Assembly (NCBI RefSeq): GCF_022009635.1
Contig: NZ_CP091716.1
Coordinates: 1,565,001 to 1,629,000, forward strand
DNA from: Variovorax paradoxus
GTDB lineage: Bacteria; Pseudomonadota; Gammaproteobacteria; Burkholderiales; Burkholderiaceae_C
Reading direction: 5' to 3'
DNA: 64,000 nt
A model generated the notes under the pieces. It saw nothing but the letters and a program-made list of their open reading frames with translations, was not told the DNA's origin and made no database searches. The translations under genes and the position numbers were made by a program. This document shows positions 7,615 to 16,343 of this stretch, one piece after another (the first letter of the stretch is position 1; the number at the start of each line of letters is the position of its first letter).

Positions 7615-9018
7615 TCATGATGCCGCCGCGGCCTTCAGCGCGGCAAGCAGTTTGTCGTGCACGCCGCCGAAGCCGCCGTTGCTCATGCAGACGATGTGAT
7701 CGCCGGGCCGTGCGGCGGCCACGATCTGATTCACCAGCGGTTCGATGGCCCCGGCCAGTTGGGCGCGCTCGCCCATCGGCGCCAGCGCTGCGGCCACGTC
7801 CCAGTCGAGCCCGGCCGTGTGGCAGAACGACAGGTCGGCCGCTTCCAGGCTCCACGGCAGCTGCGCCGCCATGACACCCAGCTTCATCGTGTTGCTGCGC
7901 GGCTCGAAGGCCGCGAGGATGCGCTCGCTTTTCTTGCCTGCCGCGTCGAGCTTGTTGCGAAGGCCGTCGAGCGTGGTGCGAATGGCCGTGGGGTGGTGGG
8001 CGAAGTCGTCGTAGACGGTGATGCTGCCGCCGCTGCGTTCCACGGTGCCCCGCAGCTCCATGCGCCGGCGCACGTTGCGGAAGCTGCCGAGCGCGCGGGC
8101 GGCTTCGGCGGGCGGCACGCCCACATGGTCGGCCGCGGCAATGGCGGCCAGCGCATTCATCTGGTTGTGCAGGCCGGAGAGTTCCCATTCGACCCGGCCG
8201 ATCACTTCGCCCTGGCGCAACACGTCGAAGGCGTCGTGCGAGCCGCGAGCCTGCCACTCGCCGCCGGCGCCGAAGCGCGCGAGCTCGCTCCAGCAGCCCT
8301 GGCTCAGCACATGCCGCAGGCTTTCTTCGGTGGCGTTCACCACCAGCCGGCCGGTGCTGGGCACGGTGCGCACGAGATGATGGAATTGCCGTTCGATGGC
8401 GGCGAGATCATCGAAGATGTCCGCGTGATCGAATTCCAGGTTGTTCAGCACCGCGGTGCGCGGCCGGTAGTGCACGAACTTGCTGCGCTTGTCGAAGAAG
8501 GCCGTGTCGTACTCATCGGCTTCGATCACGAAAGCCGTGCCGTCGCCCAACCGGGCCGACACGCCAAAGTCCAGCGGTACGCCGCCCACCAGGAAGCCCG
8601 GCGCCTTGCCGCCTTTTTCGAGCACCCAGGCCAGCATTGACGTGGTCGTGGTCTTGCCATGGGTTCCGGCCACGGCCAGGACATGGCGGCCTTGCAGCAC
8701 GTGTTCGGCCAGCCATTGCGGGCCGCTCGTGTAGGGCTTGCCAGCGTCGAGGATTGCTTCCATCAGCGGGAACTTGGGGCTCCCGTCGGGCAGCCGCGCG
8801 CGGGAGACCACGTTGCCGATCACGAACATGTCGGGCGAAAGTTTCAACTGCTCGGCGCCGAAGCCTTCGATCAGATCGATGCCGAGCGAGCGCAGCTGGT
8901 CGCTCATGGGCGGGTACACGCCGGCGTCGCAACCCGTGACCCGATGGCCTGCCTCGCGCGCCAGGGCGGCGAGTCCGCCCATGAACGTGCCGCAGATACC
9001 CAGAATATGAATGTGCAT
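7615..9018 (-). CDS. mpl: UDP-N-acetylmuramate:L-alanyl-gamma-D-glutamyl-meso-diaminopimelate ligase
   Basis: Murein-recycling ligase that attaches recovered tripeptide to UDP-MurNAc in the cytosol. At 467 residues it matches Mpl. It starts MHIHILGICGTFMGGLA (Rossmann-like UDP-sugar binding) and has the Mur ligase ATP loop AGTHGKTTTTSML around residue 113, then EADEYDTAF and HHPTAI motifs. It complements ampD, encoded at 21 kb, in the same recycling pathway. It is the first gene of a minus-strand pair with the DUF985 cupin. Confidence 0.93.
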   Translation of the reverse strand: MHIHILGICGTFMGGLAALAREAGHRVTGCDAGVYPPMSDQLRSLGIDLIEGFGAEQLKLSPDMFVIGNVVSRARLPDGSPKFPLMEAILDAGKPYTSGPQWLAEHVLQGRHVLAVAGTHGKTTTTSMLAWVLEKGGKAPGFLVGGVPLDFGVSARLGDGTAFVIEADEYDTAFFDKRSKFVHYRPRTAVLNNLEFDHADIFDDLAAIERQFHHLVRTVPSTGRLVVNATEESLRHVLSQGCWSELARFGAGGEWQARGSHDAFDVLRQGEVIGRVEWELSGLHNQMNALAAIAAADHVGVPPAEAARALGSFRNVRRRMELRGTVERSGGSITVYDDFAHHPTAIRTTLDGLRNKLDAAGKKSERILAAFEPRSNTMKLGVMAAQLPWSLEAADLSFCHTAGLDWDVAAALAPMGERAQLAGAIEPLVNQIVAAARPGDHIVCMSNGGFGGVHDKLLAALKAAAAS

Positions 9019-9129
9019 CGGTCGATTCTAGGGAAGCGACATGCGGCGCCCACCCGGCCGCCAGGCCTTTGACCTGTGCTTCGTACTGATGTTCGTGTGA
9101 GGGACGTCCACTGCGGGCAAAATGCCCGA

Positions 9130-9726
9130 ATGGACACGTCCAAGCGTGAAATCGCCGCTTCCGCAGCCCGTCTCGTCGTCGAGGAAGGGCTGGAGTACGG
9201 CCCGGCCAAGCGTCGCGCACTGCGCGACCTCGGTCTGTCGGCGCGCACGCCGCTGCCGAACAACGACGAAGTCGAGGCCGAGGTGCGCGAATACATCGAG
9301 CTGTTCTGCGCCGATACCCAGCCGCAGGAACTGCACGCGCTGCGCCTTCTGGCGCTCGAATGGATGGAGCGCATGGCCGCCTTCCGCCCGCATGTCGGCG
9401 GCGCCGTATGGCACGGAACGGCCACCCGGCTGTCAGACATTTATATTCAATTGTTCTGCGATGATTCCAAGTCGGCCGAAATCGCCCTGATCGATCACCA
9501 CGTGGACTACGAGCCCCGCATGGTGACCGGCTTTCATGGCGAACAGGTCGAGGCCTTGAGCGTGCATGCGCCGAGCCGGGCGCTCGGCGAGGAAATCGGC
9601 GTGCATCTGCTGGTCTATGACCTCGACGACCTGCGCGGAGCCCTGAAGCCCGACGCCCAGGGGCGCACGCCGCGCGGCGATCTGCCCGCATTGCGCCGAC
9701 TGATTGAACGAGAAAAGGACAAGTGA
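9130..9726 (+). CDS. Conserved-looking protein of unknown function
   Basis: A 198-residue soluble protein with no signal peptide or membrane segment. The start at 9130 (MDTSKREIAAS) is preferred over an upstream in-frame start because it opens an alpha-helical region typical of a real N-terminus. The N-terminal third is helical and charged; the middle (GAVWHGTATRLSDIYIQLF, then EIALIDHHVDYEPR) looks like the alpha/beta core of a small-molecule-binding or nucleotidyltransferase-like domain. I do not recognise a named family. Its stop directly abuts the start of the thioredoxin-like gene, so they are co-translated. Confidence 0.7.
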   Translation: MDTSKREIAASAARLVVEEGLEYGPAKRRALRDLGLSARTPLPNNDEVEAEVREYIELFCADTQPQELHALRLLALEWMERMAAFRPHVGGAVWHGTATRLSDIYIQLFCDDSKSAEIALIDHHVDYEPRMVTGFHGEQVEALSVHAPSRALGEEIGVHLLVYDLDDLRGALKPDAQGRTPRGDLPALRRLIEREKDK

Positions 9727-10281
9727 ATGACTTCTTCGCCCACCCGACGCGGCATGCTCTATGCCGGCGTGGCGGCTGCCGCGGCAGCCGCCGGGCTCGG
9801 TGGCGCCTGGTGGAAGGAGCGCGGCAGCAGCAGTTCGGCAGGCGGCGGCGAGCAGCTGGACGCCGCGTTCTGGGGCCAGAGCTTCGAGCGCCCGGAGGGC
9901 GGTGACCTCGTTCTGTCGAGCTTGCGCGGCAAGCCGCTGCTGCTGAACTTCTGGGCTACATGGTGCCCTCCCTGCGTCGAAGAAATGCCCATGATCGACG
10001 CCTTTTTCCGCGAACATGGCGCCAACGGATGGCAAGTGGTGGGTTTGGCCATCGATCAGCCCAGCGCCGTGCGCAAATTCCTGCAACGCACGCCCGTCAC
10101 CTACCCCACCGGCCTGGCCGGCCTGCAGGGCACGGAACTGGTCAAGAACCTGGGCAATACGGGCGGCGGGCTGCCCTTCACCCTGGTACTGAATGCGAAC
10201 GGTTCTGTGGCCGCTCGTAAAATGGGCAAGCTGGAAACCACCGATCTGGACACTTGGCGGCGCGAACTGGTTCGTGGTTAG
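9727..10281 (+). CDS. TlpA/ResA-family thioredoxin-like protein
   Basis: Membrane-anchored or exported thiol-disulfide oxidoreductase of 184 residues. The N-terminus TRRGMLYAG followed by an Ala-rich hydrophobic stretch resembles a twin-arginine signal or signal anchor. The thioredoxin active site is WATWCPPC (Cys at about 80 and 83), followed by the cis-Pro region GGGLPFTLVL. TlpA and ResA relatives reduce apocytochrome c or CuA sites on the periplasmic side. The substrate here is unknown. It begins immediately after the preceding stop. Confidence 0.86.
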   Translation: MTSSPTRRGMLYAGVAAAAAAAGLGGAWWKERGSSSSAGGGEQLDAAFWGQSFERPEGGDLVLSSLRGKPLLLNFWATWCPPCVEEMPMIDAFFREHGANGWQVVGLAIDQPSAVRKFLQRTPVTYPTGLAGLQGTELVKNLGNTGGGLPFTLVLNANGSVAARKMGKLETTDLDTWRRELVRG

Positions 10282-10316
10282 AATCCCGCCCTCCCGCTGG
10301 CATTAGCCGCCAAACG

Positions 10317-10337
10317 CCGAAAATCACCGATTTTCGG
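10317..10337 (+). repeat. Perfect 9-bp hairpin in the accB leader
   Basis: CCGAAAATC (10317-10325) and GATTTTCGG (10329-10337) form a perfect stem with a 3-base loop between the thioredoxin gene and accB. No T run follows, so it is not a standard intrinsic terminator; it could be an operator, an mRNA stability element or a weak terminator. Confidence 0.5.
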
Positions 10338-10381
10338 ACAAGTTATATCCCAAAGACCGGCAAAGCCGGCACTGGAGTCTC

Positions 10382-10849
10382 ATGGATCTGCGCAAACTCA
10401 AGACACTGATCGATCTGGTGTCCGAATCGAATATTTCCGAACTGGAAATCACCGAGACCGAAGGCAAGGTTCGCATCGTCAAGGGCGGCGGCGCTGCCCC
10501 GGTGCAGTATGTGCAAACCCTGGCTGCGCCAGCAGCGGCAGCCGCCGCGCCGGCCGCAGCCGGTGCGGCCCCCGCCGTGGCCAGCGCGCCGGTTGCCGCG
10601 GAGGCGGCTCGCGCCGGCCACGCAGTGAAGTCGCCGATGGTCGGCACCTTCTACCGTTCGTCCAGCCCCGGCGCACCGGCTTTTGTCGAAGTCGGCAGCA
10701 AGGTGAACGAGGGTGACACGGTCTGCATCATCGAAGCGATGAAGATCCTCAACGAAATCGAAGCCGACAAGTCCGGCACGATCACCCAGATCCTCGGCGA
10801 AAACGGGCAGGCGGTCGAATACGGCCAGCCGCTGTTCATCATCGAGTGA
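10382..10849 (+). CDS. accB: Acetyl-CoA carboxylase biotin carboxyl carrier protein
   Basis: Carrier subunit of acetyl-CoA carboxylase, first committed step of fatty acid synthesis. It has a helical N-terminus ([20 protein letters not shown]), an Ala/Pro-rich linker of about 45 residues, and the biotinyl domain with [11 protein letters not shown], whose Lys near residue 121 carries the biotin. Length 155 is normal for the family. accC follows with a stop/start overlap or a gap of 2 bases depending on the start chosen, the classic accBC operon. Confidence 0.96.
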   Translation: MDLRKLKTLIDLVSESNISELEITETEGKVRIVKGGGAAPVQYVQTLAAPAAAAAAPAAAGAAPAVASAPVAAEAARAGHAVKSPMVGTFYRSSSPGAPAFVEVGSKVNEGDTVCIIEAMKILNEIEADKSGTITQILGENGQAVEYGQPLFIIE

Positions 10850-10851
10850 CC

Positions 10852-12201
10852 ATGTTCAAGAAGATCCTGGTTGCAAACCGGGGGGAAATCGCCCTCCGGA
10901 TCCAGCGCGCCTGCAGCGAGCTCGGCATCAAGGCCGTGATGGTGTATTCGGAGGCCGATCGCGACGCCAAGTACATCAAGCTCGCTGAAGAGGCGGTGTG
11001 CATCGGCCCGGCCCCGTCGGCGCAGAGCTATCTCAACATGCCGGCGATCATTTCGGCCGCCGAAGTGACCGACGCCGAAGCCATCCACCCCGGCTACGGC
11101 TTCCTGAGCGAGAACGCCAACTTCGCGGAACGCGTGGAGCAGAGCGGGTTCCAGTTCATCGGCCCGACGCCGGACAACATCCGCACGATGGGCGACAAGG
11201 TCTCGGCCAAGCAGGCCATGATCAAGGCCGGCGTGCCTTGCGTGCCCGGTTCCGAAGGCGAACTGTCGGACGACGCCGCCACCAACAAGCGCATTGCCCG
11301 CGCGATCGGCTACCCGGTCATCATCAAGGCGGCGGGCGGCGGCGGTGGCCGCGGCATGCGCGTGGTGCACACCGAGGCGGCGCTGGTCAATGCGATCCAG
11401 ATGACCAAGGCGGAAGCCGGCGCGGCCTTCAACAATGCGGCCGTGTACATGGAGAAGTTTCTCCAGAACCCGCGCCACATCGAGATCCAGATCCTCGCTG
11501 ACAAGCACAAGAACGCCGTCTACCTGGGCGAGCGCGACTGCTCCATGCAGCGCCGCCACCAGAAGGTGATCGAGGAATCGCCCGCGCCGGGCATTCCGCG
11601 CAAGCTGATCGAAAAGATCGGCGAGCGTTGCGCAGCCGCCTGCAAGAAGATCGGCTACCGCGGTGCCGGCACCTTCGAGTTCCTCTATGAGAACGGCGAG
11701 TTCTACTTCATCGAGATGAACACGCGCGTCCAGGTGGAGCATCCGGTGACGGAGTTCACCACGGGCATCGACATCGTCAAGACGCAGATCATGGTCGCGG
11801 CCGGCGAGAAGCTGCCGTTCACGCAGCGCCAGATCCAGATGCACGGCCACGCCATCGAAGTGCGCATCAACGCCGAAGACGCCTGGAAGTTCACGCCGTC
11901 GCCGGGCCGCATCACCATGTGGCACCCGCCGGGCGGCCCTGGCGTGCGCGTCGACTCGCATGCGTACACCAACTACTTCGTGCCGCCGAACTACGACTCG
12001 ATGATCGGCAAGATCATCGTCTACGGCGACACGCGCGAGCAGGCCATGGCCCGCATGCGCACGGCGCTCAACGAGACGGTGATCGAAGGCATCCAGACCA
12101 ACATCCCGCTGCACCGCGAGCTGATGGTCGATTCCAAGTTCATGACCGGCGGCACCAACATCCACTACCTCGAAGAGTGGCTGGCTGCACACAAGCGCTG
12201 A
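10852..12201 (+). CDS. accC: Acetyl-CoA carboxylase, biotin carboxylase subunit
   Basis: ATP-grasp enzyme that carboxylates the biotin on AccB. The ATG at 10852 gives [17 protein letters not shown] and 449 residues, exactly the usual AccC length; a GTG at 10846 overlapping the accB stop is rejected. Visible motifs are the glycine-rich ATP loop [28 protein letters not shown] and [16 protein letters not shown]. prmA follows after 15 bases, as is common in betaproteobacteria. Confidence 0.97.
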   Translation: MFKKILVANRGEIALRIQRACSELGIKAVMVYSEADRDAKYIKLAEEAVCIGPAPSAQSYLNMPAIISAAEVTDAEAIHPGYGFLSENANFAERVEQSGFQFIGPTPDNIRTMGDKVSAKQAMIKAGVPCVPGSEGELSDDAATNKRIARAIGYPVIIKAAGGGGGRGMRVVHTEAALVNAIQMTKAEAGAAFNNAAVYMEKFLQNPRHIEIQILADKHKNAVYLGERDCSMQRRHQKVIEESPAPGIPRKLIEKIGERCAAACKKIGYRGAGTFEFLYENGEFYFIEMNTRVQVEHPVTEFTTGIDIVKTQIMVAAGEKLPFTQRQIQMHGHAIEVRINAEDAWKFTPSPGRITMWHPPGGPGVRVDSHAYTNYFVPPNYDSMIGKIIVYGDTREQAMARMRTALNETVIEGIQTNIPLHRELMVDSKFMTGGTNIHYLEEWLAAHKR

Positions 12202-12216
12202 CCTGGAAAGACTGCG

Positions 12217-13104
12217 ATGTTTGAACTCCGCCTGATGGCGCCGGAAGACCGGGTCGAAACGCTCAGCGACGCGCTCGATGCACTCGATGCACTGAGCGTG
12301 TCGGTGGAAGACGCCGACGCGCAGACCGACGCCGAGCAGGCGCTGTTCGGCGAGCCCGGCATGCCGCCGCCCAAGGATGGCTGGCAGCGTTCGCGCGTGA
12401 TCGCGCTGTTCCCGGACGAGGCCGCCGCGAAAGAGGCTGCCTCGGTGCTTGCACTGCAGGACTTCTTCGAAGGCTGCGAAGTGCTCGGCATCGGCACCGT
12501 GCCCGAGCAGGACTGGGTGCGGCTCACGCAATCGCAGTTCGCGCCGGTCGAGATCACGCCCGAGTTCTGGATCGTGCCCACGTGGCACGAGCCGCCGGAG
12601 CAGGCCCGTCAGGTGATTCGCCTGGACCCGGGGCTCGCCTTCGGCACCGGCACGCATCCCACCACCCGCATGTGCCTGCGCTGGATCGCCACCCGGCAAG
12701 GCGGCCTGGGCGGCCAGCGCGTGCTCGACTACGGTTGCGGCTCCGGCATCCTCGCCATCGGCGCGGCGAAGTTCGGTGCGAGCGACATCGACGCCGTCGA
12801 CATCGACGAAGCCGCGGTCTCGTCGACCCGGCTCAATGCCGAGGCCAACGGCGTCCAGCTGAAGGCAGGCCTGCCCGAGGCGGCCAAGGGCCATTACGAC
12901 ACCGTGCTCGCGAACATCCTGGCCACGCCGCTCAAGGTGCTCGCGCCTCTGCTGCGCGGCCACGTGAAGGCCGGCGGGTCGCTGGTGCTGGCCGGCATCC
13001 TCGAGCGCCAGGCCGATGAATTGAAAGAGGCCTACGCACCGTACGCCGCGCTCGAAGTCAGCGACACCGAGGACGGCTGGATCCTCATGACCGCGCGCTG
13101 CTGA
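12217..13104 (+). CDS. prmA: Ribosomal protein L11 methyltransferase PrmA
   Basis: SAM-dependent enzyme that trimethylates ribosomal protein L11. The 295 residues comprise an N-terminal substrate-recognition domain and a C-terminal Rossmann methyltransferase domain with DPGLAFGTGTHPTTRMCL (the family hallmark), VLDYGCGSGILAIGAAKFGA (SAM motif I) and VLANILATPL (the N-x-x-x motif). It lies at the end of the accB-accC-prmA operon, a common arrangement. Confidence 0.95.
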   Translation: MFELRLMAPEDRVETLSDALDALDALSVSVEDADAQTDAEQALFGEPGMPPPKDGWQRSRVIALFPDEAAAKEAASVLALQDFFEGCEVLGIGTVPEQDWVRLTQSQFAPVEITPEFWIVPTWHEPPEQARQVIRLDPGLAFGTGTHPTTRMCLRWIATRQGGLGGQRVLDYGCGSGILAIGAAKFGASDIDAVDIDEAAVSSTRLNAEANGVQLKAGLPEAAKGHYDTVLANILATPLKVLAPLLRGHVKAGGSLVLAGILERQADELKEAYAPYAALEVSDTEDGWILMTARC

Positions 13105-13159
13105 GCCGCTGCTTCGCGCCCCTCACGCGGCGAGGGCCCGACCCTACAATCGCCCCGTC

Positions 13160-14557
13160 ATGAGCCTCGTCACGCGCTGTCCCGCCTGCACCACCACCTT
13201 CAAGGTGGTGCGCGACCAGCTTCGCATCTCGGACGGCTGGGTGCGCTGCGGGCGCTGCAGCCATGTGTTCGATGCCACGCTCGACCTGCATGAAGCGCCC
13301 GATGGCGCATCGGCGAGTGCGTCGCCTGCAATGCAGGGCGGCTACATGCCCGGGCTGGTCGAATCGCCGCCCGAGCCGAAGGCAGCCCCATCGCCTGCGC
13401 CCGTGCCGCCACCACCGGCCGTCGAGGCGCCTGCCCAGCCGGCAGCGGAAGATGCCGACTTCTTCGACGACGAGCCCGAGCACCACCAGTCTCGGCAGGA
13501 TCCTCTGCCTGAGGCGTCCGGGCCATCGCTGCCGCCGGCGGTCATGCCGCCGCTGCCGTCGCCGCTCGATTTCTCCCTGGCCTTGCCCGAGCACGGCATC
13601 GCCGCGGACGAGCCCTGGTCCGACCTCGACGCCACCGAGCCCGCGTGGAAGCCGCCGCAGCGCACGCTGCCGCCGTTTCCGAGCATCGACCTCAACCTGG
13701 CGTCTGCGCCGCCTTCGCCGCCCCCGCCGGTGCCACCGCTGCCCGCCAAGTCGCAGGCCAGGATGCGCACGCTGGTCGAACGCGCCAGCGACGACGGGGA
13801 GGGCGAGCGCGAGCAGGAAGAAAAAGACCACGACCAGGTGCAGATGCAGAAAGCACTGCGCCGCGCCCGCATCAAGTCGGCCAAGATCGCGAGCGCCAAG
13901 GCCCGCGAGGAGCGCGCCGCAGCGAAGGCCGCGAGTTCGGCTTCGGCGGTGCAGGCCGTGCAGACCGAAAGCGAGCCCGACTTCTCCCTGTCGTCGACCT
14001 TCGAGCCGCCGCCGGGCCATCCGCTCTCCGAAGAAGACGATCCTGCCGAAACATTGCCGGGCTTCTGGCAGCGCAAGAGCGTGCGCGTCTTGCTCGTGCT
14101 GCTGGCGGTGCTTGCCGTGCTGCTGCTCGTCGTGCAGGTCATTCGACATGAGCGCGATGGCATCGCGGCGCGCCAGCCCAATTTGCGTCCCGCACTGGCG
14201 ATGCTGTGCCAATACACCGGCTGCGAACTTGCGGCCCTGCGCCAGATCGGCGACATCGTGATCGAAGGCGCTGCCTTCGCGCGCGAGAAGAGCGGCAGCA
14301 ACGACTACCGGCTGAGCTTCACCTTGCGCAATGGCGCGACCGTGCCGCTCGCGATGCCGGCCGTCGAGCTGTCGCTGCTCGACACGCAGGAGCGTGCCGT
14401 GGTGCGCCGCGTGCTCATGCCGGCCGACTACGGCGCTCCGGCCGTGCTGGCTGCGCGGGCGGATCGCGCGGCTTCGCTGCCGTTGACGCTGTCCGCCTCG
14501 GAAGCCGCGGCGCTGCCGCCCATCGCGGGATACCGCGTCGAGGCCTTCTATCCCTGA
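13160..14557 (+). CDS. Zinc-ribbon (MJ0042) and DUF3426 membrane protein
   Basis: A 465-residue protein starting with an MJ0042-type zinc ribbon (TRCPACTTTFKV and RCGRCSHVFDA, two Cys pairs). A long Pro/Ala-rich low-complexity region follows, with a charged coiled stretch near residues 210-260, one transmembrane helix (SVRVLLVLLAVLAVLLLVVQ) and a C-terminal DUF3426 domain. Such proteins commonly sit after prmA in betaproteobacteria. Function is not established; a cytosolic zinc ribbon linked through one membrane span to an external domain suggests an envelope-linked regulatory or scaffold role, which is inference. Confidence 0.87.
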   Translation: MSLVTRCPACTTTFKVVRDQLRISDGWVRCGRCSHVFDATLDLHEAPDGASASASPAMQGGYMPGLVESPPEPKAAPSPAPVPPPPAVEAPAQPAAEDADFFDDEPEHHQSRQDPLPEASGPSLPPAVMPPLPSPLDFSLALPEHGIAADEPWSDLDATEPAWKPPQRTLPPFPSIDLNLASAPPSPPPPVPPLPAKSQARMRTLVERASDDGEGEREQEEKDHDQVQMQKALRRARIKSAKIASAKAREERAAAKAASSASAVQAVQTESEPDFSLSSTFEPPPGHPLSEEDDPAETLPGFWQRKSVRVLLVLLAVLAVLLLVVQVIRHERDGIAARQPNLRPALAMLCQYTGCELAALRQIGDIVIEGAAFAREKSGSNDYRLSFTLRNGATVPLAMPAVELSLLDTQERAVVRRVLMPADYGAPAVLAARADRAASLPLTLSASEAAALPPIAGYRVEAFYP

Positions 14558-14614
14558 ACGCGGCGCTCGCAGGCGTCTCTTTCTTTCTTCAATTCTTCAA
14601 CCAACGGCTCACCC

Positions 14615-15517
14615 ATGGCAGCAGTAATTTGCGGTTCCCTCGCGTTCGACACGATCATGACTTTCGAGGGGCGGTTCGCCGACCAGATTCTTCCGGACCA
14701 GCTGCACATCCTGAATGTGTCGTTCCTGGTGCCGACCCTGCGGCGTGACTTCGGCGGTTGCGCCGGCAACATCGCCTACAGCCTCAATGCGCTCGGCGGC
14801 ACGGCCCTGCCGATGGCCACGCTGGGCAGCGACGGCGCCTCGTACCTCGAGCGCATGCGCTCGCTGGGCATCAGCACGGAGTTCGTGCGCCAGCTCGACG
14901 ACACCTTCACCGCCCAGGCGATGATCATGAGCGACGTCGACAACAACCAGATCACGGCGTTTCACCCCGGCGCGATGCAGCAGGCGCACGTCACCAAGGT
15001 TGCTGCGCGCGAAGACATCAAGCTCGGCATCATCGCGCCCGACGGCCGCGATGCGATGCTGCAGCACGCGGAGCAATTTGCCGCCGCCGGCATTCCTTTC
15101 GTGTTCGATCCGGGCCAGGGCCTGCCGATGTTCGACGGCGAGGCGCTGCGCCATTTCGTCGAGCTCGCGAGCTGGGTGGTGGTGAACGACTACGAAGGAA
15201 AGATGCTGTCGCAACGCACCGGCTGGAGCCTGGCCGAGATCTCGCAGCGCGTGCGCGGCCTGGTGGTCACGCTGGCGGCCGACGGCTGCGAAGTGTGGAC
15301 CGACGGCGTGCGCGAGCATGTGCCGGGCGTGGTGCCGACCGAGGTTGTCGAGCCCACCGGCTGCGGCGACGCATGGCGCGGCGCGCTGCTGTTCGGTCTG
15401 GAAAAGGAATGGCCGCTGGCGCAGTGCGCGGCACTGGGCAACCGCATCGGCGCGCTCAAGATCGCGCAGCGCGGCCCGCAGAACTACCAGGTCGATCGCA
15501 AGGCCCTGGGGCTCTGA
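14615..15517 (+). CDS. PfkB-family carbohydrate/nucleoside kinase
   Basis: Ribokinase-fold kinase of 300 residues. PfkB signature 1 is seen as FGGCAGNIAYSLNALGG and signature 2 as EPTGCGDAWRGALLFGLE, where the Asp of GCGD is the catalytic base. Some betaproteobacterial members of this subgroup act on adenosine, but the substrate cannot be fixed from sequence, so no symbol is given. It starts about 57 bases after the DUF3426 gene and is followed by a bidirectional terminator. Confidence 0.85.
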   Translation: MAAVICGSLAFDTIMTFEGRFADQILPDQLHILNVSFLVPTLRRDFGGCAGNIAYSLNALGGTALPMATLGSDGASYLERMRSLGISTEFVRQLDDTFTAQAMIMSDVDNNQITAFHPGAMQQAHVTKVAAREDIKLGIIAPDGRDAMLQHAEQFAAAGIPFVFDPGQGLPMFDGEALRHFVELASWVVVNDYEGKMLSQRTGWSLAEISQRVRGLVVTLAADGCEVWTDGVREHVPGVVPTEVVEPTGCGDAWRGALLFGLEKEWPLAQCAALGNRIGALKIAQRGPQNYQVDRKALGL

Positions 15518-15542
15518 TCGTCGCGGTCCCCGAGCCGCAAAT

Positions 15543-15576
15543 AAAAAAGCCCGACACCGCGAGGTGTCGGGCTTTT
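15543..15576. terminator. Bidirectional intrinsic terminator
   Basis: AAAGCCCGACACC (15546-15558) and GGTGTCGGGCTTT (15563-15575) form a 13-bp stem with a 4-base loop, bounded by an A run on the left and a T run on the right. It sits between the converging PfkB kinase gene and the histone-like gene and can end both transcripts. Confidence 0.9.
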
Positions 15577-15601
15577 GCGCTTTCAGAGCCGCTGAAAAGA
15601 C

Positions 15602-16147
15602 TCAGGGCTTGCTGGCCGTGGGGAACGGCCAGGCAGCTTGAGGATTCAGCGTCGTTTGCGCAGCAGGAGCGGCAGCAGGTGCTACGGCAGCCTTGGCGGG
15701 CGCCGCTGCCTTGGCAGCCTTCTTCGCAGCAGGCTTCTTGGCAGCAGCGGCAGGCTTGGCAGCGGGCTTTTTCGCGGCTTTCTTGGCCGCAGCCTTTTTG
15801 GCAGGCGCCTTCTTGGCAGCAGCCTTCTTCGCAGGCGCCTTCTTGGCGGCGGCCTTCTTGGCAGGAGCCTTCTTGGCGGCGGCCTTCTTGGCCGGGGCCT
15901 TCTTCGCTACGGCCTTCTTGGCAGGAGCCTTCTTGGCGGCGGCCTTCTTGGCCGGTGCTGCCTTCTTGGCCGCTACCTTCTTCGCCGGCGCCTTCTTGGC
16001 GGCTACCTTCTTGGCAGCGACCTTCTTGGCCGGAGCCTTCTTGGCGGCTACCTTCTTTGCCGGAGCCTTCTTAGCAGCCACGACCTTCTTTGCCGGAGCC
16101 TTCTTTGCAGCGGCTTTCTTAGCCGGCGCTTTCTTTGCAGTTGCCAT
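15602..16147 (-). CDS. Histone H1-like Lys/Ala-rich DNA-binding protein
   Basis: A 181-residue protein that is almost wholly tandem repeats of [10 protein letters not shown] and variants (residues 1 to about 150), with a short unlike C-terminal tail ending in WPFPTASKP. This composition matches bacterial histone H1-like proteins (HctB/AlgP C-terminal type) common in Burkholderiales, which bind DNA non-specifically through Lys side chains. Being made of repeats, its length is likely to vary between strains. It is encoded alone and convergent with the PfkB kinase, with a shared terminator. Confidence 0.88.
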   Translation of the reverse strand: MATAKKAPAKKAAAKKAPAKKVVAAKKAPAKKVAAKKAPAKKVAAKKVAAKKAPAKKVAAKKAAPAKKAAAKKAPAKKAVAKKAPAKKAAAKKAPAKKAAAKKAPAKKAAAKKAPAKKAAAKKAAKKPAAKPAAAAKKPAAKKAAKAAAPAKAAVAPAAAPAAQTTLNPQAAWPFPTASKP

Positions 16148-16343
16148 TTCTATTTCTCCTTGATCAAGTTGAAAAAATCAACCTATTGAAGCACTCCACG
16201 CACGTTGGGTAGCGTGAAGCGATTCATGGCGTTGGAATCTGAGCCCCAGCACCATGAACACCTGAGCCCTCGTCCATGCCGCGCTCTCTGGCGCGATCGG
16301 TGGCAAGGGCAATTCTTGAATTCATTAATTCTTGTCGAAAGAT

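Noticed and set aside
15602..16147. Plus-strand Leu/Gly-rich frames opposite the histone-like gene
   Set aside because: Antisense of [14 protein letters not shown] repeats automatically gives hydrophobic repeats; the minus-strand protein is a known family with a shared terminator.
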